Of a stretch of DNA of 64,000 nt, positions 37,245-46,929 are shown piece by piece (the stretch's first letter is position 1; the number at the start of each line of letters is the position of its first letter). The notes below the pieces were generated by a model that did no database searches, was not told the origin of the DNA, and saw only the letters and a list, made by a program, of their open reading frames with translations. The translations under genes and the position numbers were made by a program. This DNA is from Corylus avellana (Eukaryota > Streptophyta > Magnoliopsida > Fagales > Betulaceae), in assembly GCF_901000735.1 (NCBI RefSeq), contig NC_081542.1, forward strand, positions 25,621,093 through 25,685,092. Direction: 5' to 3'.

Positions 37245-37618
37245 CAGGGCCAACTCAATGTATTTGGGGGCCTTAGGCGAAATTTTGAAGTTTGACCTTT
37301 TTTTTTTTTAATATTTAAATATTAATTACATCATATTTATTTTAATAATATTATTTTATTTTTATAATATTATTATTATTATTATTTTCATTCTCATTGT
37401 TATTTCATAACTTTTAAGTTTAACTTTTAACTAATTGCCCAAAAAAATTGATGTGGCATGTTTATTTTTTTGGGTTAATTGGTCTTATTTTACAATTGGC
37501 TTATTATATTGGGACCTTATTTTAGAGACCTTAAATTTTTATGGGAAAAAATTTTGGGTCTTACTAACTGGGGGCCCTAGGCGACCGCCTCAGTGGCCTA
37601 GCTATTGAGCCGGCCCTG
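37245..37618. mobile_element. hAT-like non-autonomous element (CAGGGCC ends)
   Basis: A 374-bp element. The left end cagggccaactcaatg mirrors attgagccggccctg at the right, with inner gggggccttaggcga against ggggccctaggcgacc. It is flanked by acagggga (37237-37244) and acaggaga (37619-37626), a 7/8 match. No transposase frame remains. Confidence 0.8.
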
Positions 37619-37626
37619 ACAGGAGA

Positions 37627-38059
37627 CACAAACAAGAGTATGACCCTCAAAATACACTTCAACCATCCTCGAACCCCAACTGGGTGAGTTCAATCTTGAT
37701 CGTGAACAATAAGATCCAAAAAGCATATAGTCAAATATCATAGTGATAAATTCAATTTAGAAATTTTTATGTATCTAGAAAAGCTGAAATTTGATATTTT
37801 CAATAGAGAAGTGCTACACATATTCTAAAGTGTTTACTTCTAATTAATTGCTTACTTTCTAACATAATAGTGAAAAATCATTATTGGATGAAATAACAAA
37901 TAAAAGTAAATAGAGCATCTAATCATAATTTTTATTGCCACATCTTAGAAATATGTATAGCATTTTTTTGTTTTAATACGTGAATCTTGGTGAGTGTACG
38001 TAATGGACTTGTGGTTAATATTCCATTATATATAATTTATAACGCACACTAACAACAAG
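37627..38059. other. spacer before the tRNA pair
   Basis: AT-rich with no gene seen. Upstream of tRNA-Arg there are AT-rich stretches and CAA motifs (aacaacaagg), as is common just before plant tRNA genes. Confidence 0.4.
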
Positions 38060-38132
38060 GACTCTGTGGCCCAATGGATAAGGCGCTGGTCTACGGAACC
38101 AGAGATTCTGGGTTCGATCCCCAGCAGAGTCG
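38060..38132 (+). tRNA. tRNA-Arg(ACG)
   Basis: 73 nt. The acceptor stem GACTCTG pairs fully with CAGAGTC, and the discriminator is G. The anticodon stem CTGGT/ACCAG closes the loop CTACGGA, giving anticodon ACG (arginine, read as ICG after editing). The T arm is CTGGG TTCGATC CCCAG. A T run (38142-38147) gives a Pol III stop. It is intact in every arm. Confidence 0.95.
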
Positions 38133-38215
38133 TTTGACTTTTTTGCCTGAAATTTTTCATCATATAGTATTTAGTAATAAGTTAAATATTATTCTTACGG
38201 AGACTACATACGTCA

Positions 38216-38299
38216 GTCAGGATGGCCGAGTGGTCTAAGGCGCCAGACTCAAGTTCTGGTCCTCTAACGAGGGCGTGGGTTCAAATCCCACTTCTGACA
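38216..38299 (+). tRNA. tRNA-Leu(CAA)
   Basis: 84 nt. The acceptor stem GTCAGGA pairs with TTCTGAC with one G-T pair, and the discriminator is A. The anticodon stem CCAGA/TCTGG encloses CTCAAGT, giving anticodon CAA. A long variable arm (GTCCTCTAACGAGGGC) and the T arm GTGGGTTCAAATCCCAC show a class II leucine tRNA. No intron is present. It lies 83 bp after tRNA-Arg on the same strand. Confidence 0.95.
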
Positions 38300-38408
38300 A
38301 AATTCCGAAATCTTATTGTGTACTGCTAATATTTTTGGTTTTCCAGGTTGTTGCTCGGCGGCGTTTTGTAATGTTCAAAAGGAATTATTACTTCGGTTAA
38401 TAGAGATG

Positions 38409-38703
38409 TTGGGGGTGTTTGTTAAACACTCCAGTACTGTGCATTTTTCATGGTACTGTTCATGAAAAAATGAATAAAAATAATAATAATAATGATTGGT
38501 ATAGAAAAATGAAAAAGTGGTATTGGAAAATAAAAAATTTTGTTTTGTAGTGATTTTTTTATTTGAATAGTAATAAAAAATAAATGATGTGATATAAAAA
38601 GTGAATGATTTGATATAAAAATGAGAATATTTTTTTTGAAAAAAATAAAGTGAATAGTGTGGTGGAGAATGAATAGTGCCAAGGAATTTAACAAACAAGC
38701 CCG
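38409..38703. mobile_element. MITE with GGGYTTGTTTGTTAAA ends
   Basis: The left end ggggtgtttgttaaacactcc mirrors aatttaacaaacaagccc at the right. The inner cactgtgcatttttcat-like and gaatagtg text is also roughly inverse. The element is about 290 bp, AT-rich and non-coding. No certain target duplication was found. The short minus-strand frames through it are artefacts. Confidence 0.6.
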
Positions 38704-39115
38704 TTGTAATCTCCCCTATCTCCCCACTTCTCTACTTTTGAATAAAATTTTAGAAATAAAATAAATTTGATGATTTCAAATATGGAGAAGATCTTCCTCG
38801 AGAATCCATTTGATTAATTCTTGTACGAATTTCTCAAAACTCCAACTCATCAACATGTTACAAGAGTACTGCATGTGGATGTGTTTATCTTCATTTCCTT
38901 TCGGATTTGGCTAAAGGGTGATAATCGAGAATTCATACTATAAAACACTGTAATGTACACAAGTAAAAAACAAATTGAAAAATATACACAGAAGATTTGA
39001 TGGAGTGAATTCCATAAAAAAATCTACTTTTCACCATAAAATGAACGTGAAGGGCCCATGAAACTGCCACATGCTTGAGCTGGTAAAGTCTAGAGCAACT
39101 AACAAAAACATCTGA

Positions 39116-42100
39116 TCATGTCTGTGCAGCTTTGAGGTTCTCCAGCCGTTTCTTTAAATACGCCTGTTTCAGTTTCTCACGACGAGCTGCTGCTTGCTCT
39201 TGCCGGCGCAGTTTGAGCTCAGAAGCCTTTTCTCTCGCTTGATTTGCCTCCTCATGAACTTCCCTGAAGGAAACCACAATCACACAATAATCATGTCATG
39301 TCAAATAATGCAATGGGACTCAGGAAATACACAAACAAAAACATCATCTTTAATTAGTAAGTGAACATTTCTCAGCTGTTCCATTTACAAACAATTTTTT
39401 AGCTTTTTTTCTGACAGGCCTAAAATCCATGTGAGTTCAACTACATCCCACAAAAGCCTTTATCTTTACCATGAGACAAAGATCATAGTACCTATTTACA
39501 AAGTCAATTAAGATATATATATATTGTTTTGTCGGATAAGGTTCAATTCGAAGTCAGATAGTTTCAAGTCAAAGTTGATCTATAGCAATAATAGAAGGGT
39601 TTAGTATCAAAAGTTCAAAAAAGTGTCAGCATAAGAAACTTCTGATTAGCATTGACTGCTGAACCTACGCCAATCCTGACTTATCAGCCGCAGTAATGCA
39701 ATTTAGATGAGTAAAAAATAGCAACCACAACCAAAACGCAGGCCAAGTGTTTAAGAGCCCAAGGTTGTTATGATTAGTAACAGGCACTGGGAAAACAGTA
39801 ATAATGCAATCAGATTATCTACAGAATATACAAACAATGTTGATTTCTAATTAGGGGAAACTATCTTTTGCCCCCATTAACTATAATGCCTTGATACTTT
39901 TCCCCTCATGAACTGCCAACTGCACTACTTTGCCCCCATGAACTACCATTTTGTGCTCAAAACTCCCTTCCGCCAGTCAAAACCATTAACTCAGATGGTC
40001 AATCCGTCACTTTGCGTCACTTTTCCCCCATGAACTACAACGCATTGTCACTTTGCCCCCATGAACTAGAACGCATTGTTACTTTTGACTGTCTGAGTTA
40101 ACGGCTTTAACCGATGGAAGGAGGTTTTGGACACAAAATGGTAGTTTATGGGAGCAACATAGTACAATTGACAGTTTATGAGGGAAAAGTGCCAAGGCGT
40201 TGTAGTTCATGGGGGCAAAATGTAGTTTCCCCTTCTAATTATCTACACAACATATAGTCTCTTGTTTGGAACCAAATATGACAACATATTGAGAATACCA
40301 GGAGAAACTATGAAATGTCAATAGCCGCTAAGTGATTAATACGTTGTACTGCATGTTATAGACCTGAACAAATGAACTGCATCAGATTATTGACCAAAGT
40401 AAATTGTACAGCCAAAGGCCTTGCCCTAATCAACAATTGCCAACTAAATCAAATCTTAGACATTACTAGGAATATTACAACACAACAAAATCTATGTACC
40501 ATACCAGAAAGAACTAAAACGCGTACCTCACAAAACGCTTGTGTTCATCATTGTTGAGTGTTCCAGCAGTCCGCCCCAGCCCCAAAGGTTTTGTATTAAA
40601 CAAGAAAGAGGCATTATTCTCACCATCTTCACTCTCTGGCGGCACCGTGGCAGAAGTATCTTGGTCCTGAGGGGGCTGTGATTCATCCTGCACATTGTTC
40701 TTGCGGAAGAAATCCACACAATACTTCTCCTTATCTTCTTCATCCGATAGCTCTCCCCTAACTAGCTTATCATATAATTGGGCCTTCCTCTCTAATGCCG
40801 CATAGCTGGCTGATCCATCTTTAACTGCTTTCAGCTCAAGTTTGTCCCTGGATTTCGGTGCAAAACAGAATTCAACTTAGTGGCAGGCCAAATTAGAGTC
40901 CAGAGGCAATTATATTTTTTCTTACGAGGGACAAAATATGAGACTGAAATATTTAAAAAGGCAACATTGGCTTTTACTGAAATTGCCATGGCACGTGGGA
41001 ATCGGACACTTCTTGCATTGAAAGTTTGGCATGCTGGACACTTGAGGACACAACGTTAAAGCCATTGATTGTCTACAGTCATTCGGAAACTAATAGAAAA
41101 AAGTGCCTTCACTCACTCGAAAACAGAAAAGTGAAGAACTATAAGGTGTTATATGTTTTTGTAACGAAAAGTTTCATAATTCATTTACCCTCAAGTACCC
41201 TAATGAATGCAAACAGACACTCAAACATTGACAAATGTAAATGTTCAATAATATTATTGTGCTCATGTCCTCATCTCTAAATCTTGGAAGTTATCGTGTC
41301 CGGAAGAGTATATTACATCCAGGCATGGAAAGAGAAAGTGGGAGAGTCAATCATGATCAACTGAAAACGTAAAACTAGAAACCCTTTATTGGAAGATGAT
41401 CTTTAACAGTATTTACCCAATCAAAACATAGAAGATTCCTGTAAGAGCTGCAATATGTGATATTAGATAAGCCTCTAATCATGTTTTCTTAGTCCCTCCA
41501 CCCACAGAACAAATCCTTTTCTAAGACTACTGTAAATAAACCAATCAGTCAGCAACCCAAGTAATCCATGACAATACCACCAGAACCTACGGGTGCAGCA
41601 ATTGAATTTTGTAATCACATAACATAAAATCAACACAAAAGGTGATATAGGAGTGGTCGCCAGGAACCCAATCACTTTGAAATCAACCTGCCGAACCACA
41701 TTAAAGACGATTTTTTTTCTTTTCTTTTCTTTGAGAACTTTGAAACTTCAGAGCAACAACCTTCGATTATTCGATACCATGTATGTTAACTTTGTTGTAA
41801 TCTTTAGATTACGTAGCAAAGACACAGAAACAAACCCAAAACGGAAACCCAAAACAACATTTGCAAACAAAATCAATCTCAAAACTTCAATTCAATTGTA
41901 GAAGAAGGGTAAAAGAGAAAAGCGAGAAAGAAGAGAAGGGTACTTGTGGGCGCGGGCTTCGACGCCGGAGTTCTTGACGGAGAAGGAGTCGGAGATCTTG
42001 GTGGGCTTGGCGCGGTGGAAGGAGAGGGCGTCGGGGTCCTTGGTCTTCTTGGACTCCTCCTGGGACTTGTAGAGATGAGCCTTCAGCTCCATGATGGAGG

Positions 42101-42206
42101 AGGCCCCGACGCCCTCTATGGCCCTGTGCTTCTTCGGCATTATCGACGACTCCGTTAGCCATCCCAGCGACTCCACCACCCTCCTCTTCGTCTCCTCCTC
42201 TCCCAT
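39116..42206 (-). CDS. CCDC174-like coiled-coil protein
   Basis: Three exons read on the minus strand: 42206-41944, 40847-40527 and 39263-39116. All borders are GT-AG and give 243 residues. The N-terminal part has SSIMELKAHLYKSQEESKK, a proline/lysine stretch, and an acidic-to-basic coiled-coil region (DKLELKAVKDGSASYAALER, then KAQLYDKLVRGELSDEEDKE). The C-terminus is strongly charged (REKASELKLRRQEQAAARRE) and likely helical. Order and wording resemble eukaryotic CCDC174, a nuclear protein linked to RNA processing in animals. The plant function is not established. The start at 42206 was chosen because it is the first ATG downstream of a promoter-like TGGGCY pair. An in-frame upstream ATG (42317) would add an unlikely tail. 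Confidence 0.75.
39854..40232. mobile_element. MULE-like MITE in intron 2 of the CCDC174-like gene
   Basis: A 379-bp element. The left end ggggaaactatcttttgccc mirrors gggggcaaaatgtagtttcc at the right, and inner repeats of gcccccatgaact mirror agttcatgggggc. It is flanked by a perfect 9-bp duplication TTCTAATTA (39845-39853 and 40233-40241). It lies wholly within the intron, so splicing should remove it. Confidence 0.85.
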
Positions 42207-42279
42207 CTCTCTCTCTCTCTCTCTCTCGCGTGATAGGGAAGGGAATTTGGCTTGCTCAAGTTGGGGGCGGTGGAGGACA

Positions 42280-42290
42280 TGGGCTGGGCC
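42280..42290 (+). promoter_or_regulatory. paired site II (TGGGCY) motifs
   Basis: TGGGCTGGGCC gives two overlapping TGGGCY motifs about 75 bp upstream of the CCDC174-like ATG (the motifs are on the plus strand; the gene is on minus). Such pairs are bound by TCP factors and mark plant housekeeping promoters. A CT/GA microsatellite (42210-42228) lies in the leader. Confidence 0.5.
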
Positions 42291-42676
42291 AGTCGTGTGA
42301 ATGGCCCCGCCCATCATCGTCGTTTTTATTTCTTTTTCTTAAGGAGGGTAAAAATGCGAATAATTTGTTTTCAAATGAATCATTTAAAAGCTTTCTTTTT
42401 TTTTTCTTTTTTCTTTTTTTTTTTAACTTTAAAAGTTTTATTTTTCAACGCAATTCAAAAAATTCTCTTAATAAATTATTTGTTCCCACCAATTTTGAGC
42501 TTAGAAAAAGCCTAAAGTTTGGTAACATTTTGTATAAAACAAAATTGAACTAGAACACCCTTAAAGTTTATATTATAGCAAGGAGAGAGAGAATTTTAAA
42601 AACTCCATAAAGATTGATTGGATTGAGATTTCCTATAATTCTCTTTAAATTTGAGATTCTCAAATGAAAGCCCCTA

Positions 42677-43463
42677 CTATGTGGTCGGTGCATAAAATTG
42701 GTGTTTTGCAGCATCTACTCATGTGATGACACATCACCAAGTGCATTTCAACAAAATAAGATCAAAACACTAGATAATAGCAAACCCAAAATCAAACGAC
42801 TGGTCCCGCGCATTAGCAAACCCATAACCAAACCACTGGCGCCAACCAACAAAACCCAAATCATTGATGCCGGCGTGACCCACTGCTAGGTACGGCCAGA
42901 CTCAGTCGTGGGTCACCAACTCTGGCCCATTTTTTTGCGAAACCCAACCTCAAAATCAAATTTTAATTCCTCAAAACTTATTTTTGGATTCAAAACTAAA
43001 TCTTAGAAGGGAAGGTTAACCCTTTAGAGATTTTATCATCCTAAAGGGATTCACCAGAGAGGGAAGCCGCCTGCTGTGACCCAGCCGTGGGTCATTACTA
43101 ACATTTCAGCAGACCTAGCCACCTGGGTGGCTAGGTCTGGCCGACCGTGGGCTTGGCGTGACCCACAGCCAGTGTTTCAGTAGACCCACAGGTCTTTTTG
43201 TTTCTCTCTTTGAGCTCCAGCTTCTCTTGTGCTTCTTTCTCTCTCTCATAGCTCTCTATGTTAAATGACAAGGATAAGGAAGAAAAAGAAGAAATGGGAG
43301 AAGAGTTGTCGGCAGATGGGTAAGGATAAGGAAGAAGAAGAAACTCTTCAAAATCTAGTGTTTTAGGTTGTAGGTTAGTTTTGTGCATTTTTTGTGCTTT
43401 AGGTGATGTGTCAATCTCCTATTGGGGTTGCAAAAGACCACTTTTGCAGCCCGACCACATAGG
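42677..43463. mobile_element. MULE-like TIR element, same family as 20235-21315
   Basis: The outer inverted repeats are ctatgtggtcggtgca at the left and cagcccgaccacatag at the right. An inner pair is gtgatgacacatcacc against ggtgatgtgtc. The interior has cctcaaaacttatttttgga then ttcaaaactaaat, matching the other element. It also has repeated gtgacccagccgtgggtc and a purine-rich stretch (aagaagaagaaactc). No transposase remnant was found. The long ends (~70 bp) suggest a Mutator-like origin. The target duplication was not resolved. Confidence 0.6.
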
Positions 43464-43890
43464 AGGTTTTCCCTTCTCCAATTCATAAATTTCAATTGTT
43501 TATCTTATCTAAAATAAATCATATTTCAGCATTTAATGAAAAAATTTAATGAGGAATCCACCATCAAGGAATTTAATAAAACATGTTTCCTCATTAAATG
43601 CTAAAATATGACTTATTTTAAACGCTTAGATGAGATGAATAATTGGAATTTATGAATTGAGAATCTCGAATTTAAAGAGAATTCTAAGAGATCTCAATCC
43701 AAATTTTGAGAGAAACGGGAGAAGAGAAAATCGTCTTAAATTGTTGTGCACTGGACTATATATACTTTCAATTTAATAGTTTCAACTTTCAATGTATGTT
43801 CATTAACATACATTTAATTTCGAAACCAACAGAAAATAAATGCTAATTCAACAATCATTAAAATATGACAATTCGATATTAACACACTTA
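43464..43890. other. spacer, nothing recognised
   Basis: An imperfect inverted pair (aaataaatcatatttcagca near 43510 against tgctaaaatatgacttattt near 43600) suggests another small decayed foldback sequence. No gene is seen. Confidence 0.4.
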
Positions 43891-44122
43891 GAGTTTGTTT
43901 GTCATTGCGTTTGAGAAATAATGTTTTTAAGTTAAAAATGCTTTTAGTAAAAACTTTATTTTTAAGCTTTTGACAAAAGTGTGTATTGGACATTTTTATG
44001 CTTTTTGGACCCTTAAAAGCATTTTTAATTTTTTCTACCAAACGAGTACTTTTTTCTTCAAACAGACTTTATGAGTGTTAAAAGCATTTTTAGACCTCTC
44101 AAACGCAATTTCAAACAAACCC
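43891..44122. mobile_element. PIF/Harbinger-like MITE with TTA duplication
   Basis: A 232-bp element. The left end gagtttgtttgtcattgcgt then ttgag mirrors ctcaaacgcaatttcaaaca then aaccc at the right. It is flanked by TTA (43888-43890 and 44123-44125). A 3-bp TTA duplication is the Harbinger signature, though 3 bp can occur by chance. Confidence 0.65.
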
Positions 44123-45139
44123 TTAATCTTGATCGCTAGATTAAGTTTATAATTAACAATTTTTTAATTATAACCGTTAGATCATAATTGTTAGTAACAA
44201 TTACTTAATTTCAATTGTTAGATTAAACTTGATTTAATCTTACAGTTAACTTTACTAACGGTCAAATAAATTCAACCGTTGGATCTACCTAGGAAGCAAA
44301 TTACAATCAAAATTCAAATTTAAGTGCCAAGTGCACCATCAAGGCGTCACTAGCGCCCATTGTCACGCACACACAAATGCATATACCCAAGTATTACTTT
44401 AAAGTAATAGCTTAGTGTGAGTTAGACGCTATGAATGACTCACTCAATTTCTCTTCGTGAGTCTCTCCTCTTCCAAATCTCTTTAAATACCTTCAATTGT
44501 AAAATATTCTCAAACCAACATATATACATAATTATACTAATTTTGAAAACTCTTTTAAGATTAAAAATGGTAGATAAATGAATAATGTTACACTTATTCT
44601 TACTTTTTCATGTTTATTTCTCCACACTTTGGTGACTTTTAAAACCACCATGGGATATAAGATGGATCTTTATAAGATTTTAATTCAATGATGGTCTTAA
44701 AAATTAACAATTATAATTGCTGAAAGTAGTATTCATGCTTTTATGAATGAAATATTGTGTGATTGAATAAAAAAGAAAAGAGAATAATAAATGATTTTTA
44801 AAACTTATTGGGGATTCCTAATTACTTTGCGTGTTGTGCAACTAAATAATCATAATCTGTAAGCTATCATTATTCTTCTATCACTGTTAATGACTTAAAA
44901 TGAGAATTAAGTACTTTTTTTAATTGCAATTTGTACTCAAGTGGGCATGGGAGCCCATCTAATATTATTATCTCTATTTTATTTGAAAATGATATATTTA
45001 TTTTATGATTACAGACAAATTTAGTGCATTTAATTATATACATGACATGCATAATACATAATGTACATTATTTAAAAAGACGTGTTACTAACTTTAAATC
45101 CAAATCTTGACCATAAAATAGATAAAGGGATAAAATGCT
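44123..45139. other. AT-rich spacer
   Basis: No gene is seen. Short repeats of caattgttagattaa and ataaccgttagatcata occur near 44160-44285. Confidence 0.4.
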
Positions 45140-45783
45140 ACTCTTTTCTTTTCTGGTTCCTCACCCATTTCCTTTTGACGCATAGTAGCACCGGCATTGA
45201 CCTAACAAGGACAGTTTAATCTTGATACGTGACTCCTACTCTATGCGTTTCTTCCTGCTCTAATTATAGGTCTCGTCATTACATCATCTTGGTTTCACTT
45301 GCGATAGTTCAATGTTCGAGGTGGGTATAGAGGGATTTGGCTTACATGCTGTTATTAAAATAACAACATGTATGCTGTAATTTAATCAACGGTCAAAATT
45401 GAATTTCTCAAAATCTCTTTTCATTTTCTTTCTTATATTAAATGCTTCTAAAAGTAAGTCAACTTTAAATTTCAATCTTGACTGTTGATTCAACTACAAC
45501 ATACATGTTGTTATTAAAATAACAGCATGTAAGCCGGATCCGGTATAGAAGACGAGGTCGATTCCGGTGAGCAGTCAAGCAACACGAATGGTGGTGGTGG
45601 TGGTTATGGTTGAGGAGTAGCGTGGAGGGATGTGCGTGATAGTGGAGGGAGAGGAAGAGCGTGGAGTGGTGGTACCAGTCAGTTTTAGTGGGTGGAATTT
45701 GCTCCACCTACTAAGCGGCAGTTTCAACCTCTCATATCTTTGATTGAACTTGTGCCCAATATTTGATAGGTTATTGAGAAATG

Positions 45784-45819
<36 letters not shown>

Positions 45820-46135
45820 TTACAGTCAAATTCTCTCAACTGACAGTTTTGTTTTGAAATAATATTATACGGTTAGGGTTAGTTGACTTATATTAACATA
45901 ATATAAACTTAATACATAAAACTAATACGGCTAGTCTAATATAGAAAGACCCATAACATCAAAAGATCTTTGAGTTCACTTTGATACCACATGGAATTAA
46001 TTATAAATTAAGTAAAGCATAAGAATTGATTCATATTTTTTTCTTTAATTTATACTTTGTGTTTGGTTGTGGAGAATATGGAGAGGTAGGGAATGGGATT
46101 CTGTTTCTAAACTAGTTGATCACTTTTTAAACAGA
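45140..46135 (+). pseudogene. partial duplicate of the AGO2-like 5' region (promoter, exon 1, start of intron 1)
   Basis: The upstream part (about 45145-45305) parallels 46620-46790 before the real gene (ctaattataggtctcg against ctaattctagatctcg, ttacatcatcttggttt against ttacatgctcttggttt). The start codon is kept at 45312, followed by gaggtgggtata. A MITE (45332-45541) then interrupts, and the exon resumes as gaagacgaggtc. The coding part is cut down: most of the first two-thirds of exon 1 is missing, and it joins to the equivalent of the second glycine-rich repeat. In-frame stops occur (TGA in GGT TAT GGT TGA, and a later TAG). Text matching intron 1 continues at about 46045-46120 after an AT-rich insert. 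It cannot make an Argonaute. Confidence 0.8.
45332..45541. mobile_element. MITE inserted in the AGO pseudo-exon
   Basis: A 210-bp element. The left end gggatttggcttacatgctg then ttattaaaataacaacatg is mirrored by catgttgttattaaaataac then agcatgtaagccggatcc. It is flanked by a perfect 8-bp duplication GGTATAGA (45324-45331 and 45542-45549). Removing the element and one duplicate restores continuity with the intact gene's exon 1. It is related to the element at 9158-9373. Confidence 0.85.
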
Positions 46136-46269
46136 GGTCGTGCAACGTTCATGGGCTCCTCTTCATGCTTCACGGCGTTTGTTGCCAAGCCCAACAGGTT
46201 TAGACGACGTTTGTTGCCCAGCTCTACAATGCCCAAACGTGCAATTTTATTCAAAATTGACATTTAAAG

Positions 46270-46372
46270 TGTTAAATGATAGTTTAATCCGCTGTGAGCA
46301 TGTGAACGTTATTAAGATAGTTTAGTCGGTTGTGAGCATGTGAACGTTACTAGTTCGAATTTCTCTTTTTTT
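46270..46372 (+). repeat. degenerate SINE-like fragment, duplicated head
   Basis: The head text atagttta(a/g)tcsgytgtgagc then atgtgaacgtta occurs twice in tandem (about 46276 and 46317). It is followed by a B-box-like tagttcgaatttctc and a T run. It resembles the SINE family elsewhere but lacks the middle and the poly(A). Confidence 0.45.
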
Positions 46373-46819
46373 TGAACGCCACGAGAAACTGACGCAACTC
46401 TCTAAGAACATCAAGTAGCTCAATGAATTTTGTCAGAATCGTTGATCTACGGTGCGCGCTCCAACTCTTTTTTAATAAATATAAACGGAATTTATAAAAT
46501 ATTTAATTTAATTAAAAATTAAATATCTCACCCGTTAATTTTATAAATAAGTAGGTTCGTACGATACACAGTAACTTACGCAGAAGCTTCTGAAATTCCC
46601 TCCAGAACCCAACGCGCGACTTCCTCTTTTCTTTACTTTTTCTTTTTGTGGGCCCTCACCCATGGCCTTTCGGCACAGGGGCATTGATCCAGCAACGTCT
46701 GTATGCATTTCTTGCATCACACTCTATATGGGTTTCTTGGTTCCCTAATTCTAGATCTCGTTGTTATTACATGCTCTTGGTTTAATCAGTGACCGTTACG
46801 AGTTTGCTCCCGAGATCCA

Positions 46820-46898
46820 ATGGAGAGAGGAGGTGGGTACGGAGGACGAGGAAGAGGCAGAGACGGAGGGGGTGGAGGTGGAAGAGGAAGAGGGAGAG

Positions 46899-46929
<31 letters not shown>

